From positions 14,631,885 through 14,695,884 of the forward strand of contig NC_092705.1 in NCBI RefSeq assembly GCF_964275005.1: 64,000 nucleotides of DNA. Reading direction: 5' to 3'. The translations under genes and the position numbers were made by a program. Position 1 is the first letter of the stretch. Every line of letters begins with the position of its first letter. The DNA comes from Diadema setosum (taxonomy: Eukaryota; Echinodermata; Echinoidea; Diadematoida; Diadematidae). A model generated the notes under the pieces. It searched no databases, was not told the DNA's origin, and saw only the letters and a program-made list of their open reading frames with translations. Of the stretch, positions 13,001 through 27,933 are shown one piece after another.

Positions 13001-16000
13001 CAGTAGTTCTGTGTGTCAGCCACACTTAAGCCTTTTTGTTGCAGTCTTCTGTATTTTTTTTTTTATCTATAAACACAAATCTTAAAGTATAAGAGCTGAT
13101 GTAATAACATATAGAGTGTGTGGCAAGAATGTATATAGAAATGTTTGTAAGTTTTGATGAACTTTCTTCACAAAATATACATGATGGACACACATGCAGT
13201 GCATGGGTCTGCAAAGGTAGCCTAGTAATGTACTGGAATTTACGGTGAGCCCCGAAAAAAATTTAATTCAAAATCTAACGGTCAATAAAAATGTACTAAA
13301 TGTTACCTTCCACTTTCAGTACTTAATGGGAGTTTCTAAAATGATACTCTCTTCAACATACCACTGTATTTATACAACTCTTCATTCAAGGCATGCAAAT
13401 GGGATTCCCTACCTTTAAACATATACGTCTGCAACAAAAATCCTTTGTGGCTATCTCTCAACATATTTGGCTTGCAAACTATACAAGAGCAAATGTGCTG
13501 TAACATAGGTCAAAGGTCAAGCAAGTACTTCCTGTAGTCTCTTACCTCTCTCCCCTTGCTGGTGACCAGGGCAGCCAATGGCTTGGCATAGAAACGTGAA
13601 TGACTGAAACCCAGGCAACCGTACATACTGTTGGCTGTCAGCTTCAACGCCTTCTGACGAATGTCATACTGTGGAGGCAAGTTGAACAATGATGTCCATG
13701 AGTGATCTAATCTTGTTGGAATGTGTGGTTATAAACATCTGGCACAGAAATTTTCTGTATACTCATTATGATTTACATTTACAGAACAGAGTGTAAAGGA
13801 GTTCTGATAAATACAGGATGCTCTCATTGGGCTTGAAAGGGAACGATAAGTATACACATTGCAACTGACTAACAAATTGCCCTACATCGACGTAAATAAG
13901 CACTGCATTGATTTTTAGTAGTAGCTTTGACAAAAGAAATCATGGACATACGTATTTATGTTGATGTAGGGCAATTTGTTAATCAGTTGCAATAAAAACA
14001 TCTCGACGGAAGAATTTCATGAATTTGAAAAAGTATACACATGTCAACTCATCCCTCTACCTATTTCTTTGCATATTATATATATTCATCATAGCAAATA
14101 AAATTGAGTAGTTTTACATGATCATTTGATTGAGAGTTCTTCTAGTCTTTAAAACAATCAGTCCTGGCATCAATGAATGAAATATGTCATATTTTTAATT
14201 TTCTCTGATACATTAACACATGAAACCACAGCTTACATTTTACTTTCTGAGTTCATACCGAAACCTTAAACACTTTCATTGCAGGCAGTTCTTACACGTA
14301 GCAGATTTCTAAGCTGCACACAAAAATTACAGCAAATTGACCACCATGCAGAGGTAAGAGTCACTTTAAACCCATTTTAAAACACACACAACCACATATA
14401 TGCACACACACCCAAAACAAACACACACAAAAACAAACAAACAAACAAACAAACTTCAGTAGGGAAATCTCTCAACTAATCAGAGGTCAGCAAACCTGAA
14501 GTCTGACGTCGGGATGGAGGTCCGGCTGCTTCATCAAACTCTTGACCTGACGACGGCGCTCCACCAGCTTCCTGATCTCCGTCGGTAGGATCCCGTCGTC
14601 CAGGTCGCTGTCAGGAACCTCTGGCATCCACTCCTCCCCTCCTTCCTGGATACCACCAAGAAAACATCCAAGTGATGCAGTGTATACCGGTATATGAGAG
14701 ATCTGTATCAGCATCTCCTTAAGGTACCCCCATTACAATTCCCCGAGTCTGAAGCACTAAAACATATATCCTACAAAGACTTATGCAACAGTCAGGAATG
14801 TTTTTGAGTAACATGTACAAACATTCTGTGTGCAAACCACTTATTATCTGCTTTCTCTAAATATTTGTCATTAGCTGACATGTCTCGGGCGATGCATTAC
14901 AAGTCATCTCCTCTAGGACAAATACAGGTAGACATCCAGGTAAACATACATCATACATTCCTACATACATACATACAAAGTATATTAAGCCACTCCGTAC
15001 AGGATTCTTGAGACCTTCATAGACTTCATACAGGGCTCATCAGGTTCCAGTAAGTAATGGCTTAATCAATGAAAATACAAATAGAGATACATGCACAGGA
15101 ACTGATAATTCAATATTCTCATAGATCCTTGGTGCCTCACCTGTTCTGCTGGACTTTGTGCTATCGTGGTGAAACAGATGTTATACTCCTGGATGATGGA
15201 TGGATACAAACTGTTGAAGTCCAGGAGAAGGATGAACTTATCGTAGAAACCTGGAAACGAAAAGGGGGGGGGGGAAAGATACGTTCACATATATCTCTAC
15301 TCAATTCTTGTATAACAAATCACTTTTGTGTGTGTGTCTTAAATATTCAGCATGTACAACTCTTCCTTCAGTTTTCCTGTTTAAATAACAATGTTTTGGT
15401 TTTTTTTTTGTTTTAAATTTACAAAGATTAACTTACAGAGTAATGGGATAGAGGGCTATTATGACATAGCCAAAGAGAGACACAGACATTTTCACCCAAT
15501 GACACCCATATCATACACACACCCATAATACACTTTTTATTTTACTTCAATAAGATAACATTCCTGTTGAATACATAAAAACAAAATAAAATCACCAAAA
15601 TCATTCAAACAAAGTATATACAACAACATTATTGGACAAAATGTTATCAATTCCTATCCTAACCTCAAAAAGAATCATTCTCTAGACATGCACACATATT
15701 CAGACAAACTTTAGACATTCATATGACATACACACGACAACCACCCCCACACACATAAACAGGTGCCCCCCCCCCCCCACACACACACACACGCACATAC
15801 AGGGGAACCAGGTGGCATTACCAAAGGGTTCATTCCTCATAAAATGGCATTTCTGACATTGTGGACGCAGTTCTAAAAAATCTCTCTACGTACCGACTTT
15901 GGGGTCCAGAACAAGTCCTCCTGCATAGGCCGGCTTTCGTTTGGATTTACTGGTAGCTGGTCGATCCATCTCATCAGCATCATCATACTGTGGAGGTGTT

Positions 16001-18987
16001 TATTAGAGGATTAAGAGTTTGTGGAATTATTTACATCAGAGGTCTGAAACAAGGTGAGGTGGTGTACACATAGCTGATGTATGTGCTATATTCCAGTCAT
16101 CAGGTTGACGCATCAAAGCCACGTCACAATTTGATGAACTCAGATAACAAATTGAATGGTGTTCCCTGTATTCTATAACTTTTTGAAAACTGGTACTAAT
16201 TCTAGAGTGCAATTAATACTATAATATTTCATGTAGGACAGTGCTAAATATGTTACAAATTCATATTTGTGGAAGTGATGAACTGAATAAAGAATCAGCT
16301 GAAGAAACGAACATGGGAATTCTGGAAAAATAAATTGATTTTTATTTCTTAATGTGACTTAATAGCCAATAACGAAGCTATTAACACAAGTGTAACAAAC
16401 ACACACACAACCCGACATTAGAAGATTGAAGCAAGGATATGTGATCTCTGACCTTTGACACAGATATACCTTGTATGACCTATACTCACAGAGACTGGTG
16501 GTGGTTTCTTCTTGTATTCCTTGTCAGGGCAGATGAAATTCTTCTCATGGAAGGCGTGAAGGAGGAGATGTTCATTGCGCTCAGACCGTCCACCCATCAG
16601 AGTTCGAGACTGAACGGATTAAAGCATTACAGAGAACAAACAATTGTAATCATAATGACTACAGAAACATGATAAAAATAATATGCTGATTTTATGAATG
16701 ATCCTCACAGTAAAAATGGTAATGATATCAAGAGGAAAAATATAACAAAATACAGATGGATAATCTTCATGATGCTACAGATAAATCCCATTATAATGAA
16801 GTCATGGGACCAGACATTTTCTTTTGTTATATCGATATCTGTTATAACCAAACAAATAAACAATACAAAACATAATGTTGGGGCCTGGATTTTTACTTCA
16901 TTGTAACTGGAATTTTGTTATAACTGTGTTCGTTATAACGGGAGTGCACTGTACTGTTGCCGGTACTTGTATTCATAATCATCATGACACATAAAACCTA
17001 CACTATCGTACTTTTCTTTTCAGTCATCTCTACAGTGGAAACATGAAGATACTTCAAAATATATGTTGTCAAAATGATTCCCCACTGGTTCTCATCTACA
17101 GTCTTTCTTTTTGCTAGTGTTCATCTAATCACTGCATTGAATGGTAGTGTGGTTTGCTCAAAGACTAGTTTGGTTCTGCACATAGTTTGCATAATTTCCA
17201 AACTGGACCACCTTGCTACGAATAACAAATATGGATGAAGGGAGAGGGGTTTAGTCTTGAAGCTATCTTGAAAGAGTGTTCCTCTTCACAGCTGTTTGAG
17301 AAGATGGGATGCGGATGATCAGGATGCGTTACCATGACGTTGCCACAGATTGTGGTCAGCTGCAGGGCCAGCGGGAGGACGTTGAGTTCACACATCAGCC
17401 GCAAGATGTAGAACGTGTCCTTCCACGTCATCTCAACCAGGTAGGTCAGGTCACGCGATGTCCTTCATAGAAAAACATATAAATGAAATATATAAAATCA
17501 ATAGACTGAATGCATAAAGGATTGAATGTGTACTTTTGGTAAACCCTTCTGGCTAATATTTCACATTTACCCAAATGAAAATTGTGTTATGACAGTGTTA
17601 TTTCATATATCTCTTATATATATGTGTACATTTTAGAGCAAAAATTGACAATTCTGCAGGCATATGAAAAAACTGTTTTCACTTTAAGACCACCTTAACT
17701 CGTTGAAAACACCTACCCGAGTATCTACTTTAAGTCTATGATAAAAGTATTTGAAGTGATGAGAACTGGTTCTTTAACACAAACTCTAATTTCCCATAAT
17801 AACCACACAATAAACAGTAGTTTTAGAAATAGTATTAAAGAAGTCATAACAGTTTGCTAATTAGGTGATATGCTATCAGCATATCACTCATTGTATTTGC
17901 TCGAAATCTGGGTCTTTTCTTTTTTTTTCTTTTTTTTTTTCTTCTTTCTGCCAAACTTTTGGGGTTCTCGATCTCAGAAGAGCCATCACCAATTCACATG
18001 CAATGTTCCATGGTCACTGCTCACGCCTGTGACTATTGCCTGATATGTTCTTCAGTGTGATCACTCATGCATGATGTCATCTAGGTGCTACTTTGTGATT
18101 TTGGAAAAAATGTCATATAATCGATCATACCATCATTACCAAATGTCATTGTTGCATCAACTTTGTTAAGCATAAACTCAAGTCATGTGTAATAGTACTG
18201 CAGGCATGTGAGTACAATGTTTTTCCTTTAACCCGTTGAGGACAAGTATACTCGGGCAAGAGTCTATGGGAAAAGCATGTTGTAGCAAAATCAAACCGTC
18301 CCCAACAGGTTAAGCAGCCTTCCCCATTTCACGTTTCACATATCAAATTTGGTGAGTATAAACTCCAAGTCACGTTGAGGACAAGTATACTCAGGCAAGA
18401 GTCTATGGGAAAAGCATGTTGTAGCAAAATCAAACCGTCCCCAACAGGTTAAGCAGCCTTCCCCATTTCACGTTTCACATATCAAATTTGGTGAGTATAA
18501 ACTCCAAGTCACGTGTAATAGTACTGCACGCAGATTGCAGGCATATGAGTACTGTTTTGCCTTACAGCAGTTTTCCCTATTTCAGATGTTTCACATACGT
18601 GTACATGTTCTTGATCTGCTCAAAGGGAATGTCCACCCTCTTCTCGTGGACGAGCTGACTGACCAACTCGGTCAGGTCGTAGCTCTTGCACCGCACCAGC
18701 TCCTTGGCTGAGATCTTGACGTCGCAGACAATGCGGCCGCATGTGGCATTTTTCTCTGTGAAGGTGCTGCCTCTCCCCGTACCACCCTGAGAGATGGAGA
18801 AGAGGAAGAAGGAAAGGGGAAAAAATTAGGTCAGCCATCCCCATAAGGCCCTGAAAATAGATATTTTGTTCATTTTTTCACTCTATGTTCTGGACAGTCA
18901 CGGTAGGTTTTTGACATATCCAACACTAACAGTGAGATGCACATCATTGACTACCGAGTTGGAGATGGGGAAGCAAAAAATCAACAA

Positions 18988-19020
<33 letters not shown>

Positions 19021-22000
19021 AATAATCATCTTGACAAAAACATAAAACAAACAAAAAAATAGAATTTAAGCCAACTATCACTATAAAGCTCTGATATTTT
19101 CACTTTATTCTGTGGAGAGTCACATTAAGTTTGTGACATATCCAACACTAAGACCAAGATGTACACTCTGTACATACAACCTTTTTCCACTCATGTCTCA
19201 GTGACTTTCTCATCCTGTCGATTGTCAAAAATCAGAAGAGCAGCAAGTATAGTTGTGGAGTTAACATCCTTCTGCTTCTAAACTACAAAAATAAAAAGAC
19301 TAAATGGAGGGGTGACAGAAACAAGGAGACAGGTACTGAAGTAGCAGGGTGACAAAAGAAAAGAGAGAACAAACAGTGAGAGAGAGTGAGAAAAAGACAA
19401 AAATAGAGAAAAAAACCAAGACAAACAGACAAAAGACAGAGAGGGAGAAATAGTATACAAATAGTGAATGGTCACGAGTGCAGTGGTACGAGATTTCGCA
19501 CGAGGTGAAAGATAGAGGCGCTCTATTCAACGAGGCGAAGCCGAGTTGAATAGTGCGCCTCATCTTTCACCGAGTGCGAAATCTTGTTCCATTGCACGAG
19601 TAAAGACCATACACTATTTGTTTTATACAACGTCCAAGTAGATCTTTGTTATTTGGTTGGAGGATTGTTGGGTAGGTCTAAGTAGGCCTAGAAGTCTATA
19701 TATGTATGAAAAATATAGCCATACTTACATGTGGATCCACTGCGATTCACTTTCTGGCTTGTGCAATCAGTGTAGATACAATGCAGGTCACAGCTAGCGC
19801 TCGTACACTAGCACTACGTAGGCCTACATACGCGCATGCATGTACCGCAGAAGTACACTGCACTAGCTGCATGCGATCCTCAATATGCAACACACAGTAC
19901 ATGCAGTACCGTACAATTTCTTGAACGAAAAAATCGAACCAAGTTGCACGCAAAAATAGAACCAAAATTGCACGGCACGTTGAATGGAGTACTTATTGAA
20001 TATCACGTCACCAACAATCCTCCAATCAAATTACAAGGATCTACTTGGACGTTGTATAAATATATACACCGTATAATATATAGAGAGAGACTGCAAGAGA
20101 AATATAAAGAAAAGTATTAACAGGCATGAGGACCCAACCCATGAGACTTACACTCAGTTTGGGCATGATCTGTCTTTTCAGCCTGCCGATCTTTGACCAA
20201 TGGGGCGTCTTCGTAGCACTGATTCGATGGAGCAGAACGTCCAGGTCAAAGCCATAGATGTCATGACCCTGAGGAGGGAGAAAGACATATGTCAAAATCT
20301 GGAAATAATTTGCAGAGTTGAAGTTTATCTCCAATCACCATCACTTGTGGAGGAAACAAGACACCTTCTTCACAGACCCTCGTCATATTTAGTCCCAACA
20401 ATTCCCCACAAACTGGCCTCGCAAATTCAACTCACTCTTTTGTTTGTTTGGGTTTTTTTTTTTTTGCTCTCCTGTCCCTACGCCCCATCCTGTCCTAGAT
20501 AATAAGATCTTGAGTTATTACCCCTGGCACTAACAGAAAACTCTTGAACACTTTCATGTCAATTCAGAAAAGATTAGACAATCATGTAACCTGCTGTGAA
20601 TAACATGATGTCACAGTTTGTCGATTCTGAGGTTTGTAGCAAAATTACCATCTGGTGAGATAGGGATATCATCCAGCACAAAATTCAGCAATCACAACAA
20701 ATCTTACCACAATGACATCTGGGTCAATGGTGTGAACTTTAGCCAAGAAGAATCCAAGCAGCGCCCTCTCTTGGGGAAGAATCTGCACCTTCATGTTCTG
20801 GTTTGCAAAAGATGAAGAGGCCAATGGGTAAAAAATGCATTATTAATACTAGGAATATCATCATCTTTCTATAGATGCTTTTTATTATATTTTTTCATTC
20901 CGAGCAAAACAAAAAAAACAAAAAAACAAAAACAAAAAACAAAAAAACAAAAAAACTCATTGGAAAGGTTAAAATGTTTATATTGTATATCTTTCAGCCT
21001 TCTTTTGTCTCCTCTAAGACTGTACATTAGAACAGGAAAATATACATACAGTGGACTCCCGTTATAACGAAGTCCTCGGGACCAGCAGTTTTCTTTCGTT
21101 ATATCAAAATCTCGTTGTAACAGAACAAATAAACAATAAAAATACATAGAGTGGATAATGTTGCAGCCTGAATTTTTACTTCACTGTAACCGGCATTTCG
21201 TTAAAAACTGTGTTATAATGGGAGTACACTGTACTGGTATACAATTCTACTGGCTGGGCAATATACATGTATACTGCCCTCCCTGGTCTCAAACACTATT
21301 TTTCAACTTTGGCAATGTATAGTCAGCTTATGTCTATGTTCTGAAGTCTCCATCAAGGTCACCTGCATATCATGCTAAAATATTTTTCCCTGACAATAAG
21401 GAGTGAGCAAAATTACCTTTCTTTTGATGACGTCTTTGAAGTCATACGGAAAGATGCAGTCGTTGGGTTTGCTGAGAACTGTGAAAAGCAATCACATCAA
21501 AACCATCAGTTTTGTTTCTTTAAACACCACCAGACGTGTAACACACACTTCATAAGCTTTCATCTTTAATCTAATCATTAACCTTTATATGCCCAGGCAC
21601 TACACTTAACTTGCAAAGTTTGTCCATTAGCATCAAGCAATCCTTCTACACTTAACCTAATTGAAAAGTTAGAATCACAGACTCTAAACAAAATGTAAAC
21701 AAAAAAAATATATATAGGTGTTGCTAAGTTATAGAGCCCAATGTGATTCCCTGCATACACATCTGTATTTCATGTAAACATTTTCAGGAGTATTATATGA
21801 CTTTTGCCACATTTTGACAGATGACCAATCAGGTACCCTGCAATAGTTCATAACTCATCCCAATAACAACTTTGAATAAGGGATGTTAAAATAAATTTGT
21901 GGTATGTCTGAACTTACTTGCACAAGAAAATAAAGTTTAGTACTTCACCCAGCTGTCAAGCATCTGAACATTATCAGAGAGTGACACAAATTATTTCCCT

Positions 22001-25000
22001 GCCATACCTTGGTCATATACCAAGTGTGATGAACTTCAAGGAGTGAATTTTTTGTGTTTAACCTGACCTTTGACACTGACATAAAAAAACCAACCCCATC
22101 TACTAAACTTTTGCCTTTTCAGAATTATGTCAATGTACTACGTTTCTCGAAATACTATATGTTTGTGACATCACTCAATGCATATGTTTTAAATGTTTTA
22201 TTTTGAAATTGGCTGCTGGATTTTAACCACATGACCATCCACCTACTCTATTTGTCTGTTATCAACCCAACTGCAATATAAAGACTTTCCTACACTAATT
22301 TACATTACACCATTTTTGCTTACCACAAAAGTGCTGCTGAAATGGAGGCTTTGGGGCACCTTTGTCCACAGGAAATTTGTGATGAATCAAGGCAGAAATT
22401 GCAACAATCTAAAAAAAGAATGAAATAAAACCAAATTCCAGTAGAGAATGTTGCAATGTGTTATGTGTTCACACACATGCTTTTAAGAAAAGAGCATCAT
22501 TTCATACAAACACATCTTCAATCAATATAAATGAAAAACTATGAGTGCAAACCAAAACAAATAAGCATAAGTCACAGGTAAAAAAGCAGTTTGCATAGTG
22601 AGTTCAAAAAATTACAAATCATACCCCATGTTCTCAGGTAGATTCATATTTAGCAAAATTGTCTTTCACAGTGTTATGCTTATCAAGCTGAAGGCAAAAA
22701 TAATCATACAGGTACATCGTCTTCAAAAGTAGGTGCATTCATCACCTCATTGCGGTGGGTCTTCTGGTTGACGACTGTGCGGAGGTTGATCGTCATGACA
22801 ACCAGAGGGGGTGGGGTCACGTCTTTGATGACGGTGATGAAGTCCGGCTTGGTGACATAACTTTCAACTTTGCACCAGCTGACCGGCTGTGATGGCAGTT
22901 CTGAGATATTTTATTGAATGATGCAAAATAATAGACAAATGAACAAACAAGAAATGACACCAGGCAAAACAAATTTGGTATCCAAAAAGATAACAAAGAG
23001 CAACTTGAAGGGACTATACAATGCAGGTGTATGTTGAATTGTAATGATTCATAACACCTTGATCATCACTTATGGGGCCAAAGGAATATCTAAATATGTG
23101 CAATATATTTTATAACACTTTTTTCCAAATTTTTTTTTCAGTTTACTCAGATTTGCCCCCCTCCCAACAAGAACAACAAAAAAATAATAATAATAACCTT
23201 CTAAACCAAGATTCTGACCATGACAACACCTGTCAATCACTGGTAAAGTACTGATTTGATTTACAAAAGACACTGGAATGCACTTTCCCTACACCGAGCA
23301 TAACCTGCATGTGTCCCTGCAATGTCTTTTGTTAATCATATTATTGGCAACATGGAAATCAATACCAGCATTTTTTAATGAACATCAGATACAAAGTGCC
23401 CTGATATTCATTTACTCACGAGGAAATTTGATGTCGATCCAGCTCGGTCCCTTCATCTTCCGATCCAGGAGGAGGAGCTCGAGACAGGAGGTGTTGGAGC
23501 CAAAGATGTGACTGAAAGTCTCCCCTTCAAGGTTGCTAGGCAACTGAGGGATGTCAGCCTACACGGAAACATCAACATAAGAATAGTCTTTAACACTGAG
23601 GTGGCTCCATTTCAGAAGTTAGTGAATTTCCTGACTGAGCTGTTTGTTGATGTTCAATTGCAATCAAAAAAGTTCTTGCTTACACTATATGCACTGAATG
23701 CCAGTAGCAATTTGCAAAAATTTCATGTCACGAAAAAGGCTGTTGGCTCCAATTCGTGAAAATTTCATGCTGCAAATATTTCTTGCTTTACAGTAGCAAC
23801 AGTCTATGCCTGAAAACTGTACTAAAATGTGATCAGTACAAAGCATGAGAACTAAGCAGCTTGTCACAGGGTCCCAGTGAGTTTAATACAGTAATAATTT
23901 GCCTGTTTTGGAGGGGACGAAAGTGGTGAACTTTGTGGTATTAAACAGATGATATTCACCCCATATTTGATCTCAAGGTACTCGGACTCCGCTGGTACTT
24001 CAGCCTTCTCGAAGCAGTACTGTTTGGTGACTTTCTGTGTGGGTAGGACAGGAGAGAGTACATGTACATTGGTCAAAACTTGATACATCATTAATACAAT
24101 GCAGAAATGTATATAGGGTGAATTTATGTTGTAATTCAGAGAGGAAAAGTCAACATATTTTATTATTCTTTATCTTACAACTGGAAAGGATACTACAAGC
24201 AGCAGACTTCAACAGTGAAAGGTCAATGTATTTATTTTGAGCAGAAAATTTGCCTCCCATCTTGTAAGGTGTATGTTATAAAGTCATAAATTCAAAATTT
24301 AGAAATCATTTAGGGAAGGAAAATACAAAAAACTTTATCTACTGTTCTTTCTAAGACAGAACAATGTCACAATAGAATGTTCAATTTTTCAATCATTAAC
24401 TTACTACTTCAAAAGAATGCAACAATTATCTAGATAGCATTTTGCGGCATAAAAAAAAAAAACTGATGTTCAAGGGACTAACAAAAGAAATTGAGGACAT
24501 TTATAAATAATATTACATCAGGTTTAACTGCAAATTTTTCTCTCACCTTTGACCTGAACTTCATGATTTTGTACTTGGTTGCCATGGTATCAAACTCTTT
24601 GTACACATCCATCATTGTCACTTCTTCGTCAGTGTCTGTTCCCTTTTTCAGATTTCTCCTCTGTTGGTAAAAATGTGAGATTTCAAATATCACCAGACTC
24701 TTGACACATTGATATCTATATAATGATATAAGTGGGGTACAGCAGTTTTACTATAATTATAAGATTATTGAGAAGTATATCAGGTAATTCAGTCAAATGT
24801 ATCCCTTCAATATTAACAACAATCCTACATCAGTGATTATTTAGTTTTTCAGAGACAGTAGACTAAACTACCTCGAGTTTGAAGGAAAAATGAAACTTAC
24901 AGCTCCAATCTCATTTAGTTGAACATACACTAGAATGATAAATTGCAACCTACAGGAATATGATACTTAGTAATGTTCAAAAGAGAGTCATTGGTCTCGA

Positions 25001-27895
25001 AATTTGAAACTCCAAGACACTGGGTCCTAAAGATTTACAAAATCAAGATAATCTGAGTAGATCCTGATAGCTGGCATACATTCATGCTGAAAGTCTACAT
25101 CAAATGCCATCTGGTTTGGTGAGGCTAGGTGGAAAGAGGAGATACCTTTTCTCTAGGCAGGAGGTAGACACATCTCTCGATGTTCTTCACAGCCACGCAG
25201 CAGCTGACGTGTGATTTGGCGTCCTTGATCCACACCTTCCCAAAGAGAAAGACGGTACCTGCCAAAAAAATAGACACAACAATGCATTTAAGCAGTAAGT
25301 TGACATTGAAGAGAAAATATGATTAAAATGGAAAATAAACACATATATTTCAAGTGTTTTATATGCACTCTTGAGAGTTTAAAGGATGCTGAAGAAAGAA
25401 ACATGTTCTTGATTATTACTGAAAGTATAAGAGGTTAAGAGTGAATAAATCTGTATGTTTCTGCAACATCCTTTCACATGACATTTAGAAGAAAACTCCT
25501 GTTGATTCTATTGATAAGATAAAAATGGTAATGGTACTGATGATAACCATAATATGAATTATAATGTGGCATTCAAATTCAATAAACTAATTCTCAATAT
25601 AAAAAGCTCCTGAAAAATGTGTTTGTTTTTTTTTTTTTTTGTTGTTGTTGCTGTTGTTGTTGTTGGTTTGTTTTATTTCAAATTTCATAGATTGCGAACT
25701 TTGGAAAGGAGGTAATGTGCAGCTAACGCAGAAATGACTTCAGCCAAGTCTCTTATTTGGCAGGTTTTCAGTTTTAATTTCCATCACTTTATGAGGCAAC
25801 ATGGTGAGTGACAAGTTGCATACATAATCAATCATGTTGCCAACATTCTTTTAAATCATGAAAGCAGGGAATACCTGGCTGCTTGAAAGGATCCTCATAG
25901 GCATCTAGCCAGTACATTCTCAAGACCTGTTCCCCATCCTCGTTGGTTGTCAGGGGCAACGTGCTGGCATCAACCTGGATGTTGACCTTGATGTCCTCCT
26001 CCTCCTCCTCCACCTCTCCCTTGATGGTCTCCCATCCCGACGTTGAACAAACCTCAGGGTTTATGCTTTAATAAAATGAAATACAGGCGATTCCTGTCAT
26101 AACAAAGTCCTCAGGACTGCCAGTATTCTTTCGTTATATCAACATTTTGTTACATCCGACTAGCAAAGTAAATAAAGATATATAGATAATAATTTCAGGA
26201 CCTAAATCTTCACTTTCTTGTAACAAGAATTTCATCAAAACTGTGTTCGTTATGTGAGTGCACTGTGCAAGAAATAGTGTAATCAAATGTGGAATGATTA
26301 GTCCAGAGTCAGTAACATAATGATTATTCAATGTGAATTACTGTCTTGGTCTTCATTTTAAAAAAAAAAAAAATACAAAAAAATAAACGAACTTGTGATC
26401 ACATGTTATGAATTGCAGATTCACAACCATTTTATCTATTTACATAAATGCAATGCTACATTTAAAGGAAAACGACAATGTTTCCTAAGTCGGGATAAGA
26501 GCATTTTCATGGCAGCCTTCAAAACTTTGAGGGATATTGGAAACCTGACATGAAATAGGCTGTCAATAAAACACCAAATTAGACAAACTTACCTGCTCCA
26601 AACTAGATTACATATTTTTAAAAGATTATGCCTCTTTTCCTCTAGTTCTGACAAAAACATTTGGGTGTTTGTGTCTGAAAGAAATCACTTTAGGTTGTGA
26701 TTTTAAAATGTGTCAGATCTACATGATTTACTTTGCCTGAACAGTGGACTTCGAATCCTCTTCTTCCTCCTCCTCCTCCTCCTTCACTTCTGACTTCACA
26801 ACACTGGGTTCTGTCTTCACTTCATCTGCATCAAAGTCAAGATCCTCCATATCGAGTCCTACAAACAAGGAACCAGAGGAACAAATACCAATACAGGATT
26901 ACAATCAATATCTTATGATTCAGTTGTGTGTGATATGGACCATTGCTAAAAATACTTATTCTTAATCATGCTGTACACAAAGCCTATGTACTTAAATCAT
27001 GATTTAGTCTTCAAGAATAATCATTCAATTATAATTTATAATCAGAGTATACAGCACAGTTATGAATTCATGGGACCACACACATCAGACTGCACAAACA
27101 TTTCAAATCTCTTCACAATCACTTTACTGCGAATTCAAAATATCTCACCATTTAGATCATTTTCATCCACATCTTCTTCTAACACTTCTTTCTTAATGAC
27201 CACGTCCCTCGAGCGTTTTGCTGCACGCGGTTCATCATGCTCGGCGTGTTCTCGTTTGACAGATTTCGACGACGACCGTGGTCGAGGAATCACCGAGGGT
27301 GGAGACATTTCCGAGGTTATGGTTCGGGGGGTCATGGCCCGCGGACCAGGGCGAGTTGGTGTCTTGTTGCTGAATGGATTTCTAATGCCTGGCGACGTAC
27401 TAAATGTGTGGCGGGGGTGGACAAAGCAGGTAATAAGAAACATAACTGTTGATTTCAAATCATATGGAGGCTGCTGTCAAATGAATAGCATGTCTACATG
27501 TATCACTGAAGCTATTCAGTGACACCTTTTCATCATTCAAGTGCTTTCAAGTTCCTTTTATTTACAGATCACCAGTACTGATCAGCGGGATTATCTTTCT
27601 TATATGTTGTACTCCGAGGTATAAATGATAATCCTTGTTGTTGTTGTTTTTTTTTTCCACATTAATATGAATGACTACATTGCTATTCCTGATATCAATT
27701 TACCACAGGATAAAATGAAGAGAAAGAAAATAAAAATTACGTAAGCAACATGTAGAATAGAATGGACATAAAAGCAGAAATAAACATGAAAGAAAGAGAA
27801 GAAAATGATATGAAAGAGAGGCATGAGAACAGAAATATAGAAGAAAAATGCCAGAGTATGAGGAGATGGTAGCAGGAAGAATGGGTTCATTTCAC

Positions 27896-27933
<38 letters not shown>

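Noticed and set aside
26585..26734. Alternative links between POLA1 exons 9 and 10: a GC donor (CAG|GCAAAG) at 26737, or a 10-nt microexon TTTGGAGCAG with a perfect GTAAGT donor near 26590-26612
   Set aside because: Both keep the frame, but a plain GT donor (AAA|GTAAAT) and the acceptor at 26066-26067 also keep it and give PEV before W, like human PDV. The simpler model is preferred; cDNA would settle it.
26968..27522. 184-aa plus-strand frame
   Set aside because: Antisense shadow of POLA1 exon 8, with no family similarity.
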